Shown here in pieces: positions 1 to 8,334 of a stretch of DNA of 25,524 bases; within the stretch, counting starts at the first letter, position 1; every line of letters starts with the position of its first letter. The stretch is from the NCBI GenBank assembly GCA_964461295.1, contig CAYWTX010000660.1:1-25524 (forward strand). The letters are read 5' to 3'. A program made the translations under genes and the position numbers. The DNA is from CAYWTX01 sp964461295 (GTDB lineage Bacteria > Planctomycetota > Phycisphaerae > SM23-33). Below the pieces are notes generated by a model, which was not told the origin of the DNA, did no database searches, and worked only from the letters and a program-made list of their open reading frames with translations.

Positions 1-195
1 GCCGGCTGCCAGTTCAAGCCCGACCCGTACTGCCCGGGCGGGCAGGTGGTCGTCACCAAGTGCGCCGTCTGCCGCCTGGTGTGGACCGGTGCGGGCTACG
101 CCTGCGCCGGGCCGGATGAGTACGCGGCGGCTGTGGCAGCAACGCAGCCGGCGACGACCCAGCCGGCCAGCGGCCCCGCGGATAACCCCGAGTGA
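1..195 (+). CDS. C-terminal end of a Cys-rich protein (partial)
   Basis: Frame 1 is open from the first base and stops at TGA 193-195, giving the last 64 residues of a protein that begins outside the window. Five cysteines fall in the first 35 visible residues, including a CAVC pair at visible residues 21-24, so a metal-binding or disulfide-rich fold is possible. The tail after that is low-complexity, rich in Ala, Thr, Gln and Pro, like a disordered C-terminus. The next gene starts 28 bases downstream on the same strand. I do not recognise the family. Most likely it is a small member of the phage cassette that follows. Confidence 0.6.
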   Translation, partial: AGCQFKPDPYCPGGQVVVTKCAVCRLVWTGAGYACAGPDEYAAAVAATQPATTQPASGPADNPE

Positions 196-223
196 CGCCC
201 GATTGGGCGGAAAGGAGTCTGAC

Positions 224-496
224 ATGAAGGCGTGCAAGTGGATGGTGTTGGTGACGGTGTTGGCAGTGGTCCTCTTTGCCGGCGGCTGCGGGAACGTCTA
301 CCTCAAGGGCGAAGCTCTGACGGCCGCCGAGACCAGCACGCTGGATGCCTACCAGGCCGTCCAGCGGGCGGACAAGGAACCGGCCACTCCCGACTGGGAG
401 AAGGCATACCTCGCGGAGAACTTCAAGCAGTGGCGGTTCTTCGTGCGGTCGGCGCGGAAGGACCTCGCCTGGGGCCCCAAGCTGGAGGGTGAATGA
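224..496 (+). CDS. Small predicted lipoprotein of the phage cassette
   Basis: This 90-residue protein starts at ATG 224, with AAAGGAG at 211-217 as ribosome binding site. The same frame extends upstream to an earlier ATG at 89, but that extension overlaps the previous gene and lacks the ribosome site. Residues 5-21 form a hydrophobic signal segment ending in AGGC, with Cys22 as the likely lipidated residue. A short soluble domain follows, rich in Trp, Lys and Glu. It is therefore probably an envelope lipoprotein. Its place two genes before a holin-like protein makes an outer-membrane spanin (Rz1-like) one possibility, but no spanin-specific motif is visible. The stop overlaps the next start as ATGA. 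Confidence 0.75.
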   Translation: MKACKWMVLVTVLAVVLFAGGCGNVYLKGEALTAAETSTLDAYQAVQRADKEPATPDWEKAYLAENFKQWRFFVRSARKDLAWGPKLEGE

Positions 497-846
497 CCAT
501 GAGCGACCTCAATCAGCGCATTCAGGACTTGCTGACTCGCATCCCGGAGAACCAGCGGCAGGCGGCGGGCGCTCTGATCGCCCAGTACGGGCCGCGCCTG
601 TTCGAGCTGGCGCAGGAGGACGCGTGGGCGTACCTGCGCAGGCTGATGGCGGGCGACCTCGATGTCGTGGCCGAACTGGACGGGAAGCTCTCCAACGAGG
701 ACTTCATCGCCAAGGTAAAGGCCAACACGGCCCGCTGGGAATCGGTGGCCAACTACAACAAGGTCCGCGACGACCTCCGCCGGGAAATCCTCCTGCGGCT
801 CGCGCCGATCGTGCTGTCGGTGCTCGCCGGCCTGGTGGGTCTTTGA
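493..846 (+). CDS. Small phage-cassette protein with hydrophobic C-terminus
   Basis: The protein has 117 residues if it starts at ATG 493, which overlaps the previous stop as ATGA. ATG 499 is also possible: GGAGG at 484-488 lies 4 bases before the first and 10 before the second, so the second may be better placed. The body is predicted to be helical and charged, and the last 15-18 residues are hydrophobic (LAPIVLSVLAGLVGL), which suggests a single C-terminal membrane anchor. I do not recognise the family. It lies between a lipoprotein gene and a holin-like gene, so a part in host lysis or envelope passage is possible but unproven. Confidence 0.7.
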   Translation: MTMSDLNQRIQDLLTRIPENQRQAAGALIAQYGPRLFELAQEDAWAYLRRLMAGDLDVVAELDGKLSNEDFIAKVKANTARWESVANYNKVRDDLRREILLRLAPIVLSVLAGLVGL

Positions 847-871
847 TCGCGGCAACGGAAAGGAGTCCAAC

Positions 872-1066
872 GTGAACAAGCTTCGCGAGTTCCTCAAGGG
901 CAAGAAGGCGTACATCACGGCCATCATCGGCCTGGCCGGCGCGGTGCTCGCCTGGGCCGACGGGCAGATCGACGGCGTGGCGCTGCTGGCGGCGGTGTGG
1001 GCGGCCGCGCAGGCCTGCTTCATCCGGGCCGGGATCGCCAACGAGGTCCAGAAGACCCAGCCGTAG
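872..1066 (+). CDS. Holin-like small membrane protein
   Basis: This 64-residue protein starts at GTG 872, with AAGGAG at 860-865 in the ideal position. There are two hydrophobic segments, roughly residues 14-28 (AYITAIIGLAGAVLA onward) and 36-52, joined by a short acidic turn (DGQID). The N-terminus is strongly basic (KLREFLKGKK) and the C-terminus polar. A short protein with two membrane segments and a charged N-terminus, beside a lipoprotein gene and before the tape-measure gene, fits a class II holin or a holin-like phage membrane protein. Holins form pores in the inner membrane to release endolysin. No endolysin gene is visible here, so the role is inferred. It ends with TAG. Confidence 0.65.
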   Translation: MNKLREFLKGKKAYITAIIGLAGAVLAWADGQIDGVALLAAVWAAAQACFIRAGIANEVQKTQP

Positions 1067-1080
1067 TGCGCAAAAAAGTG

Positions 1081-1110
1081 GATCGGCCGCGCGGGGGGTT
1101 CGCGCCGATC
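1081..1110 (+). repeat. GC-rich hairpin in holin/tape-measure gap
   Basis: GATCGGC at 1081-1087 pairs with GCCGATC at 1104-1110. The stem continues with GCG/CGC after one bulged C. There is no T-run after it, so it is not a classic rho-independent terminator. It may be an RNA-level separator between the holin-like gene and the tape-measure gene. Confidence 0.4.
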
Positions 1111-1116
1111 CGTGGC

Positions 1117-1144
1117 CAGCCTCGGCCGGGGGGGAGCCGGGCTG
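1117..1144 (+). repeat. Second GC-rich hairpin before tape-measure gene
   Basis: CAGCC (1117-1121) and CGGC (1123-1126), with a bulged T between them, pair with GCCG (1136-1139) and GGCTG (1140-1144) around a 9-base G-rich loop. It follows the previous hairpin by six bases and no U-tract follows. The pair fills most of the 132-base gap. Confidence 0.4.
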
Positions 1145-1198
1145 ACGGCGGCACAATACCTCTCTCCCCCGGTCCAGTCAAGGAAACGGTGATTCTCG

Positions 1199-3211
1199 AT
1201 GGCCGAAGCCAAGGGCATACGCGCCGGAAAAGCCTTCGTCGAGCTGTTCGCTGACGACAGCAAGCTCGTGCGAGGGCTTCGGCGCGCCTCGGCCCGGCTG
1301 AAGGCCTTCGGCGAAGGCGTCCGCAACATCGGCCTGAAGATGGCCGGGCTGGGCGCTGCCGTCATCGCCCCGCTGGCCGGCGCTGCCAAGAGCTTTGCCG
1401 ACATGGGCAGCAAGCTCTGGGACATGTCCAAGCGCACCGGCGTCTCCGTCGAGGCCCTGTCGGTCCTGGGCTACGCGGCCGAGCAGTCCGGGGCGGAGAT
1501 CGAGTCGCTGGAAGTCGGCCTGCGGAAGATGCAGAAGACCATTGTGGATGCGGCATCGGGTTCCACTTCCGCCCAGGAGTCTCTGGCGCTGTTGGGGTTG
1601 ACGGTTGCTGACCTGGCAGGCCTCTCGCCCGAGCAGCAGTTCAAGCTGATAGCCGACCGGATCGACCAGATCGCCGATCCCACGCTCAAGGCCGCCGCCG
1701 CGATGGAGGTCTTCGGCAAATCGGGCACGGGCTTGTTGCCGATGTTCGAGGGCGGCGCGGCGGCGCTGGATGCCTATGAGCAACACGCCCGCAAGCTGGG
1801 CATCATCATGTCCACCGAGGACGCCAAGGCGACGGATGAGTTCGGCGACGCACTGGGCGACCTGTGGAAGGTGCTCAAGCAGGCGGCGTTCACCATCGGT
1901 TCGGCGCTTGCGCCGCTGCTCCAGTCGCTGGCGCAGAAGATCACCTACGCCGTCACCGTCACCAGCCAGTGGCTGCGACAGAACAAAGAACTGGTGGTCA
2001 CGGTCTTGAAGGTCGCCGCGGCCGTGGTGGCCGGCGGGCTGGCCCTGGTGGCGCTGGGGTACGCGATCTCGGCCCTGGGCGCGATCTTCTCCGCCCTGGC
2101 GACCATCGTCACCGGCGTGGGCACCGTCCTTGGCATCCTGGGGTCGGTGCTGGCGTGGATGCTCTCGCCCATCGGCATGGTGATCGTCGGCGTGGTGGCG
2201 CTGGGAGCGTACATCCTCTACGCCACCGGCATGGGCGCAAAGGCGCTGGGCTGGCTGGCCGAGCGCTTCGGGGCGCTGAAGGAGGACGCCGTCGCGGCAT
2301 ACCAGGGCATCGCCGATGCGCTCGCCGCCGGCGACATCGGCCTGGCGGCCCGCATCCTTTGGCTGACGCTGAAGATGGAGTGGCAGAAAGGCGTCAACTG
2401 GATCAGCTCCATCTGGAACGGGGCGCTCTTGTGGCTGCGCCAGCGGGCGACGGAGGCGTTCTACGGCCTGGTCATGGGCCTCGAGTACATCTGGCATGGG
2501 CTGGAGGTGGCGTGGATCGAGACCACCGCGTTCCTGTCGTCGGTGTGGACGAACTTCTGCGCCGGGATTCACCACGCCTGGATGTGGGTGGTCAAGAGCC
2601 TCAAGGAGACATGGAACAAGGTCAAGGCGCTCTTCGACAAGGACTTTGACGCCAACGCCGCCAACGCGGCCGTGGAGTCGGAGTATCAGAAGGCCCGCGA
2701 CGAGATGTGGAACCAGGCCAAGCGGCAACTTGGCGAGCGCGAGGCCGATCGCGCACGCCAGCGCGAGCAGGCGCGGCAGGTCCACGAGGGCACGCTGAAT
2801 GAACTCGTCCGCCAGGGCGAAGGCGAGAAGCAGCGGCTCCAGGACGAGTACGACCGGAAGATGAAGTCCAACCAGGGCGAACTGGACGCCGCCCGGAAGG
2901 AATGGCAGGACGCCATCGCCGCCGCCAAGGAGAAGCGCAAGGCCAAGGAGGCTGAGGGCGGCCCGGGCAAGATGGAATCCCCCGAAGATCTGCTGGACAA
3001 GGTCCGCAACAAGCTCGGCGGGCTTGGCGACCTGATGGACCAGTCCATGAAGAAGACCACCGGCGTCATGGGCACGTTCAACGCCGCGTCGCTGCTGGGA
3101 TTGCAGGCCGGCGGCGTGGAAGACCGGATCGCCCAGGCGACTGAGCGGACGGCCAAGGGCGTCGAGGGACTCCGTCAGGACGTGCGGAACAACAAGGCCG
3201 AGTTCGTGTGA
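1199..3211 (+). CDS. Phage tail tape-measure protein
   Basis: This 670-residue protein is predicted to set tail length and fill the tail tube of a long-tailed phage. The N-terminus (about 1-60) is basic and helical with repeated Lys/Arg-Leu-Lys patterns, followed by Ala/Gly-rich helical sequence typical of tape measures. Residues of about 264-345 are a long run of strongly hydrophobic segments, the membrane-active region found in many tape measures. Residues of about 490-590 form a charged coiled coil rich in Glu, Arg, Lys and Gln. The C-terminus has an Asn-Ala-Ala/Leu-Gln-Ala-Gly-Gly stretch that I have seen in other tape measures. ATG 1199 is preceded by AAGGAAA at 1180-1186. Three bases separate its stop from the next start, which fits tail-gene order. 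Confidence 0.85.
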   Translation: MAEAKGIRAGKAFVELFADDSKLVRGLRRASARLKAFGEGVRNIGLKMAGLGAAVIAPLAGAAKSFADMGSKLWDMSKRTGVSVEALSVLGYAAEQSGAEIESLEVGLRKMQKTIVDAASGSTSAQESLALLGLTVADLAGLSPEQQFKLIADRIDQIADPTLKAAAAMEVFGKSGTGLLPMFEGGAAALDAYEQHARKLGIIMSTEDAKATDEFGDALGDLWKVLKQAAFTIGSALAPLLQSLAQKITYAVTVTSQWLRQNKELVVTVLKVAAAVVAGGLALVALGYAISALGAIFSALATIVTGVGTVLGILGSVLAWMLSPIGMVIVGVVALGAYILYATGMGAKALGWLAERFGALKEDAVAAYQGIADALAAGDIGLAARILWLTLKMEWQKGVNWISSIWNGALLWLRQRATEAFYGLVMGLEYIWHGLEVAWIETTAFLSSVWTNFCAGIHHAWMWVVKSLKETWNKVKALFDKDFDANAANAAVESEYQKARDEMWNQAKRQLGEREADRARQREQARQVHEGTLNELVRQGEGEKQRLQDEYDRKMKSNQGELDAARKEWQDAIAAAKEKRKAKEAEGGPGKMESPEDLLDKVRNKLGGLGDLMDQSMKKTTGVMGTFNAASLLGLQAGGVEDRIAQATERTAKGVEGLRQDVRNNKAEFV

Positions 3212-3214
3212 TAT

Positions 3215-4054
3215 ATGCCGCTGACACTCACCGAAAAACTCGACAGCCGCAAGTGGAACACCGGCGACAACGCCTCGGTGGAGATGGTCTACGTCCTCAC
3301 CGGCACGAGCGACGACCTGACGGCCAAGACGCTGATCGAGAACTCCACCGCCCAGACCTACAACGGCCTGGTGCGGCAGTCGATCAACCTGGAACCGGAG
3401 TGGGTCGATACCGTCCGGGCCGATGGCCGCTGGGTCGCGACGATTCGCTACGGCGTCCGGCCGCCGCAGGAGGTCGGGGAGTCGTCCTTCAGCTTCGACA
3501 CGGCCGGCGGGACGCAGCACATCACGCAGTCGCTCGGCACAGTCCACCGCTACGCCCCGCCCGGCAAGACCGCCCCGGACTTCAAGGGCGCTATCGGCGT
3601 CACCCATGACAACGTGGAAGGCGTAGATATCACCGTGCCGGTCTTCAACTTCTCCGTCAGCCGGCGGATTCCCATCGCGCAGTGGAGCGCCAGCTACGTC
3701 GGGACGCTCTATTCCCTCACGGGCAAGGTCAACAGCGGCGGCTTCTCCGTCACCATCAACGGCAACACGTACAACTTCGCCGCCGGCGAATGCCTGTTCC
3801 TGGGGGCCTCGGGGGATGAATCCAGCGCGTCGGAGTTCGTCGAGGTCAACTACCGCTTCGCCGCCAGCCCCAACCGCACCGGCATCACGGTCGGCGACAT
3901 GACCGGCATATCAAAGAAGGGCTGGGAGTACCTCTGGGTCCGCTATGCCGACTCGGAGGACGCCGCGGCCAAGGCCATCGTCAAGAAGCCCGTCGCCGCC
4001 TACGTGGAGAAGGTCTACGAGGACGGCAACTTCGGGCTTCTGGGGAGCATCTGA
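3215..4054 (+). CDS. Phage tail/virion protein of unknown family
   Basis: This 279-residue protein starts at ATG 3215, three bases after the tape-measure stop. It has no signal peptide, no membrane segment and few Cys. The sequence alternates polar and hydrophobic residues, with many Thr, Ser, Gly and aromatic residues, as in beta-sandwich virion proteins. Its position right after a tape measure and before a large fibre-like protein is where distal-tail or baseplate hub proteins usually lie. No diagnostic Dit motif is visible to me, so the exact structural role is inferred from gene order only. Its stop (TGA 4052-4054) is one base from the next ATG. Confidence 0.8.
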   Translation: MPLTLTEKLDSRKWNTGDNASVEMVYVLTGTSDDLTAKTLIENSTAQTYNGLVRQSINLEPEWVDTVRADGRWVATIRYGVRPPQEVGESSFSFDTAGGTQHITQSLGTVHRYAPPGKTAPDFKGAIGVTHDNVEGVDITVPVFNFSVSRRIPIAQWSASYVGTLYSLTGKVNSGGFSVTINGNTYNFAAGECLFLGASGDESSASEFVEVNYRFAASPNRTGITVGDMTGISKKGWEYLWVRYADSEDAAAKAIVKKPVAAYVEKVYEDGNFGLLGSI

Positions 4055-4055
4055 C

Positions 4056-6992
4056 ATGGCCGACTCGTTCCGAAAGGTCCGGCCCGGCGAGCCGCTGGCC
4101 ATCCCCGCGGCGGCGTACAACGCCTTCGTGGACGCCGCCCGCGAGAGTCAGGCCCGTCGGCTGGGGCAGGAACAGGGCTCGCAGCAGGCATCTCGTCAGA
4201 CCGGGATCGTCTTCGTCCGCAACGACAGCGGCGAGGACCGCGAGCGGTTCGACATCCTGGGCATCGAGACGCCGATCTTCACGCCCACCGACGACGAGGA
4301 TGCCTTCAAGAACCAGGTCGCGCTGAAGGGCATCATCCCGACGGCGGTGGATCACACCGGCAAGTTCGTCATCCTGCTGGAACCCATCGCCGCCGGTGAG
4401 GTCGGTCGGGCGTGCATCGCCGGCGTCTGCCCGGCTTGGCTGTACATCGCCGACGAGGGCCACACCTTCGCCGACGTGTATGACGGCGACGCCACGATGC
4501 TGCGAAGCGCCCCGACCGGCTCGGCGCAGGTCATCTGGAAGGAAGAGGGCACCGGCCCGCTGTGGGCGGTCGTGCGGATCGGCAACCAGGTCACTGCCGC
4601 GTTCCCCGCCAAGCTGACGGCCGAGGACACGCCCGGCGAGTACGGATGGGAAGAACAGGGCCTCGACGCCAATGGCGACTTCATCGACCTGGACGAGCCG
4701 CGCTTCGGCGACGGTTCGGGCGGCGAAGGCGACCTGGGCCTCGCGCGGGAGTTCAACGACGCCGAGGGCCTGTACACCGAGTCGCCCACCGTCTACGTCC
4801 ACATGTTCGAGTTCACCGACCAGGGCGGCGGCAAGCGGTATCGGTTCACGTGCGGCCAGCCGGTCATCCGCTGGGGCGTGCTCGCCTCCGATTGGGACGT
4901 GAACGGCTGCCCCAACTATGTCACTGTCAACCCATGCGACAAGGGCGGGGGCAACCCGGACCCGGCCGTGGAGGTCAAGGTCTACATCGGCTGGCCAGAC
5001 AGCGGGCATCTCGCCCCGTACTTCTGGAACCTGCGGGCCGGGAGCGTCATTCCCTACGTGCCCATCGGCTCGGCCGGCGACGGGACGCCCGAAGGCACGG
5101 CCTTCCGGCTGTGGTCGAATCCGGTTTGGGGCAAGGTCATCGACGACTGGCAGGAGAACCAGAACTTCGTCATGGTGCGGCTCACGGACGAAGACGGCCT
5201 GGAAATCGGCTACGCCGCCAACGTCAAGTGCTGGCTCTACTCCCCGGAGAACTTGGCCAATGTCAAGGGCGTCAAGCTCAAGGCCGGCGACCTGATCCGC
5301 GTGGAACTGCCCACCTACGACCCCGGCACGGGCGTCAGCTTCGCCCACGCCATCAACATCTACGGCGGCTCGGGCAAGAACGAGCTGCTGGACGGTGCGA
5401 ACCATACCGATACGGCCGACGCCGACCCGGCCGTGGGCGACCTGATCAGCGCCTGGGGCGACCCGGTAAAGTGGAATCGTGTGCCGGTCGGGGCGGCGCA
5501 GTCGCTGCTATACGTGGACCCCGGCCCGCCCATCATGCCCGGCTGGCTGCCCAAGGGCGGGGAACAGTCCCTCCTGTACATCAACGCGGGCTTGCTGGAT
5601 TGGTTCAATCCCGGGCTGGCGCAGTCCATGCTCATCACCGGGGCGGGCGGGAACCTGGCGTGGAAGCCCCGCGGCCTGAACGAGTCGGTCTACATCACGC
5701 GGAATGGACAGCTCGACTGGCTGGGGCCGGGCAATTGGGATTCGATCCTCTACAACAACGCGGGTTCCCTGGACTGGCTGAATCCGCCTTGGCCCCCGGC
5801 GCTGCTGATGTACGATGCGCTGGGGCTGGCGTGGTTGCCGCCGGGCGCGAACGAAGAACTGCTTGTCTCCCGCAACAACACCTTCGCCTGGCTGGCCAAG
5901 GGCGCGGAACAGGCGCTGCTGTACGTCGACAACGGCCTGCTGGACTGGTTCAATCCGGGCCTGCCCCAGTCGATGCTGATTACCGGCCAGCAAGGGCTGG
6001 CGTGGAAGCCGCGTGGGCTGGACGAGTCCATCTACATCACGCGGAACCAGCAGCTTGACTGGCTGGGGCCGGGCGGCTGGGACTCCATCCTCTACAACAA
6101 CGCCGGCACGCTCGACTGGCTCAATCCCGGCCTGCCGCCGGCGCTACTGATGTACGATTGGCTCGGCCTGGCGTGGTTCGGCCCCGGCGCGAACGAAGAC
6201 CTGCTCATTACCCGGAACTGGACGTTCGATTGGCTCGCCAAGGGCGCGGAGCAGGCCATCCTCTACGTCAACAACGGGCAATTGGACTGGTTCAACCCGG
6301 GGCTTGCCGAGTCCATGCTGATCGTCGGCCAGCAGGGGCTTGCATGGAAGCCACGGGGCCTGGACGAGTCCATCTACATCACCCGCAACCAGCAGCTTGA
6401 CTGGCTGGCCAAGGGCGACGATCCGTCCATCCTCGTCACGGATGGCGGCACGGTCCAGTGGAGTCACGGGGCTGACACCACCGGCCGCGGGGCGGTCCTG
6501 TGGATCGACCCCAACGGCGTCTTCGGCTGGGGCCAGTCCTACCACGCGCTGCTCGACGACAAGTGGCATTACGACACGGCCGACGCGCTGCCGACCAAAG
6601 GCGCGATGATCTACATGACGGCCGACCCGCCCAACGGCCTGTGGGACGTGCTGAACATCGGGGCCGACCAGTCCTTCTTACACGTCAACAACGGCATCCC
6701 GGAGTGGAAGGCCAAGGGCGACGACGGCTCGCTGCTCACCACCAGCGGCGGTCTGCTGTCGTGGCTCGCACCTTCGCCCGACGCCGGAAGGCCGCTGCTG
6801 TATCAGGCCAACGGCCCGGAGTGGTTTGACGGCCCGACCGCCACGCTGACGTTCGTGACCGACGTCCGCGTGGACGGCGTGAACTTCCAGAAGAAGAGCC
6901 GGCAGATCGAGGTCACCAAGGGCGTCATCTGCCAGATCGGGGCTGAATCCGACTGGGAAACCTTCCACACCGGCACGGAGTGCCCGGAGTAG
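4056..6992 (+). CDS. Large repeat-bearing tail fibre / appendage protein
   Basis: This 978-residue protein starts at ATG 4056, behind GGGGAG at 4042-4047; the frame is open further upstream, but only inside the previous gene. Residues 1-500 are non-repetitive and begin with a motif (FRKVRPGEPLAIPAAAYNAF) that I associate with virion proteins of related cassettes. Residues 501-787 are fifteen repeats of about 19 residues with a near-invariant Trp (pattern S-[ILM]-[LY]-x-x-x-x-G-x-L-x-W). Degenerate copies follow to about 930, then a short unique C-terminus (about 930-978). Trp/Gly/Asn-rich short repeats suggest a beta-structured fibre or adhesin that could contact the host surface. It ends with TAG. 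The assignment as a fibre rests on repeats and position, not on a named domain. Confidence 0.75.
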   Translation: MADSFRKVRPGEPLAIPAAAYNAFVDAARESQARRLGQEQGSQQASRQTGIVFVRNDSGEDRERFDILGIETPIFTPTDDEDAFKNQVALKGIIPTAVDHTGKFVILLEPIAAGEVGRACIAGVCPAWLYIADEGHTFADVYDGDATMLRSAPTGSAQVIWKEEGTGPLWAVVRIGNQVTAAFPAKLTAEDTPGEYGWEEQGLDANGDFIDLDEPRFGDGSGGEGDLGLAREFNDAEGLYTESPTVYVHMFEFTDQGGGKRYRFTCGQPVIRWGVLASDWDVNGCPNYVTVNPCDKGGGNPDPAVEVKVYIGWPDSGHLAPYFWNLRAGSVIPYVPIGSAGDGTPEGTAFRLWSNPVWGKVIDDWQENQNFVMVRLTDEDGLEIGYAANVKCWLYSPENLANVKGVKLKAGDLIRVELPTYDPGTGVSFAHAINIYGGSGKNELLDGANHTDTADADPAVGDLISAWGDPVKWNRVPVGAAQSLLYVDPGPPIMPGWLPKGGEQSLLYINAGLLDWFNPGLAQSMLITGAGGNLAWKPRGLNESVYITRNGQLDWLGPGNWDSILYNNAGSLDWLNPPWPPALLMYDALGLAWLPPGANEELLVSRNNTFAWLAKGAEQALLYVDNGLLDWFNPGLPQSMLITGQQGLAWKPRGLDESIYITRNQQLDWLGPGGWDSILYNNAGTLDWLNPGLPPALLMYDWLGLAWFGPGANEDLLITRNWTFDWLAKGAEQAILYVNNGQLDWFNPGLAESMLIVGQQGLAWKPRGLDESIYITRNQQLDWLAKGDDPSILVTDGGTVQWSHGADTTGRGAVLWIDPNGVFGWGQSYHALLDDKWHYDTADALPTKGAMIYMTADPPNGLWDVLNIGADQSFLHVNNGIPEWKAKGDDGSLLTTSGGLLSWLAPSPDAGRPLLYQANGPEWFDGPTATLTFVTDVRVDGVNFQKKSRQIEVTKGVICQIGAESDWETFHTGTECPE
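5556..6416 (+). repeat. Nested 57-bp / 342-bp tandem coding repeats
   Basis: Fifteen units of 19 residues (two are 20 long) lie end to end. Every sixth unit is the closest match: units carrying LDWFNPG recur with their Leu codon at 5595, 5940 and 6282 (spacings 345 and 342 bases). The same holds for the AWKPRG units and the YITRN units. The structure is thus a 19-residue repeat within a superrepeat of 114 residues, present about two and a half times. Codons differ between copies, so the duplication is not very recent or has been under selection. Confidence 0.9.
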
Positions 6993-6995
6993 CCC

Positions 6996-7529
6996 ATGGG
7001 CGTCTACTTCTGGCAAGGCAAGGTGCTGATCGTGGGCGGCCAAGCTGCCATGCACGAGCGGTGCTGCTGCGTCCTGGGCTGCACGAGCGAGCAGTACGGA
7101 ATCATCGACCCTGACAGCTTCGGCTGGCAGCCGGCCCCGGACTTGGACGGCACGTCCATCCACGGCACGTTCCGCTTCGAGGATAGCGCCAACTGCGACG
7201 GGCCCAACGGCGACGCCCAGACCGGCTACGCCATCTGCCATGTCACCTTCGACGTGCCGATGACCGTCTCGTACCGCGTCGCCGGCGCGACCGAGCGACA
7301 GAACGCCGGCTTCGACACGTCCTGGATCAAGCGGGACGGCAACACCGTCGCGGAGATCACCAGCAGCGAAGAGGGCCTGGGCTGCGAGATGGCCGACCGC
7401 GAGAGCGTCTTTCAAGAGGTCGTGCCGGCCGGCCCGCACACCTTCGAGTTCCGGGGCAGTACCAACGACGGCCTCTACCACGTGGGCATGACCCACACGT
7501 TCCTGGTCGACTGGGAGCCTGCGCCATGA
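6996..7529 (+). CDS. Cys-containing phage-cassette protein, unknown
   Basis: This 177-residue protein starts at ATG 6996, three bases after the fibre stop. The N-terminal 30 residues have a cluster of four cysteines (CCC then C at about 23-29); three more lie at about 67, 81 and 129. The rest is rich in Gly, Asp, Thr and aromatic residues, with patterns like a beta-sandwich (e.g. HVTFDVPMTVSYRV and TFEFRGSTNDGLYHVGM). No membrane segment is clear. It is probably a virion accessory or a fibre-tip or carbohydrate-binding-like protein, but I do not recognise the family. Its stop overlaps the next start as ATGA. Confidence 0.7.
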   Translation: MGVYFWQGKVLIVGGQAAMHERCCCVLGCTSEQYGIIDPDSFGWQPAPDLDGTSIHGTFRFEDSANCDGPNGDAQTGYAICHVTFDVPMTVSYRVAGATERQNAGFDTSWIKRDGNTVAEITSSEEGLGCEMADRESVFQEVVPAGPHTFEFRGSTNDGLYHVGMTHTFLVDWEPAP

Positions 7530-7858
7530 CGGCCAGCAAGTCCAGAACGTGCTGCCGGAAGGCCCGTCGCGGCCGGGCCGGGATTCCCGTCACCCGCACA
7601 AGCTGCCTGGAGTGCGTCGAGAAGCACCTCGGCGCGGCCTGGGTGCTGCTGGCCGAGCACCGGGACGGCTACGCAACGCGCCTCCGCGCCATCGGCCATC
7701 TGTTCGAGGCCGAAGACGAGTCGCAGGTTTGGCCGGACCTTCACGACGCCATCCGTGCCGCCCGCCGGGCCTACCAGCTGGCCGACACCATGCCCGACTG
7801 GGAGGCATTGGCCGAATTGGCCGCCCGTGCGGCTGAGACCTCTTCTGCAACCCGTTGA
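7526..7858 (+). CDS. Small CxxC phage-cassette protein
   Basis: This 110-residue protein has a start (7526) that overlaps the previous stop by four bases, a sign of translational coupling. A basic N-terminus with CC is followed by CLECVEKHLGAAWVLL, a CxxC motif leading into a long helix, then an RLRAIGHLFEAEDES segment. The remainder is helical. The motif spacing resembles a small conserved family I have seen in phage-like clusters, but I cannot name a function. A structural zinc site or a scaffold role would fit. The next gene follows 31 bases later. Confidence 0.65.
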   Translation: MTASKSRTCCRKARRGRAGIPVTRTSCLECVEKHLGAAWVLLAEHRDGYATRLRAIGHLFEAEDESQVWPDLHDAIRAARRAYQLADTMPDWEALAELAARAAETSSATR

Positions 7859-7889
7859 TGACAATTCGCCCGGGCGGTAGCTTAACGCC

Positions 7890-8261
7890 ATGCAATGTGA
7901 CCCTCTGAATGCTGACGACTCTGGTCGGATGTGGTGCGAGGGCCAGAAGCCCATGATCTGCGGCTGGATCACTGACGAGTTGCTCATCGAGACACATCGC
8001 GTCTGGTCCAAGGCCTATGGCCGCGCGATCAGCCGCGACGAGGCCATTGAAATCCTCGACAACGTCAAGCGGCTGGCCGAGGCCCTCCGTGAAATCCCGC
8101 CGAAGCTGCGAGAGGGCGGCCCGGCCGACCCGCCGCCAGAGGAGGAACTGTCCCAGGACGTGATCAGCGTCGTCTATCGCAACTTGCTCCGGCTGGGGCA
8201 CATCAAGCTGCCCGAACAGCCTCCGCCGTTAAGGCCGACGCCGTCCGACTACCAGATCTGA
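7890..8261 (+). CDS. Small helical protein at end of phage cassette
   Basis: The protein has 123 residues from ATG 7890. No strong ribosome site precedes this ATG, and in-frame ATGs at 7929 and 7953 could also be used. From the WITDELL stretch onward (about residue 26) the sequence is a compact helical region (THRVWSKAYGRAISRDEAIE, then a VKRLAEAL helix), followed by a Pro-rich acidic linker and a short C-terminal helix. I have seen similar short proteins near phage and integrative-element genes; their function is unknown. It is the last + strand gene before the convergent operon, with its stop 73 bases from the stop of the first gene on the other strand. Confidence 0.6.
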   Translation: MQCDPLNADDSGRMWCEGQKPMICGWITDELLIETHRVWSKAYGRAISRDEAIEILDNVKRLAEALREIPPKLREGGPADPPPEEELSQDVISVVYRNLLRLGHIKLPEQPPPLRPTPSDYQI

Positions 8262-8334
8262 GTCAGACCGATGCAGTGGCAACGCGATGAACGGAACAGA
8301 GACTTCGGCCCCCCGTCCACGAAGGGCGGTCTTC

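Noticed and set aside
1178..3607. Very long open frame on the minus strand opposite the tape-measure gene
   Set aside because: It is the antisense shadow of a GC-rich gene. The + strand protein has clear tape-measure architecture, a ribosome site and tight spacing to its neighbours; the antisense product has none of these.
3981..5405. Long minus-strand open frame opposite the fibre-like gene
   Set aside because: It has shadow composition (many Arg, Val, Asp, Gly) without motifs, and would cross two tightly coupled + strand genes.
5556..6416. CRISPR-like array
   Set aside because: The repeats are in-frame coding repeats with drifted codons and no unique spacers between them.
8303..8324. Terminator between the convergent genes
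   Set aside because: Only a five-base stem (CTTCG/CGAAG) with a 12-base loop and no T-run on either strand.
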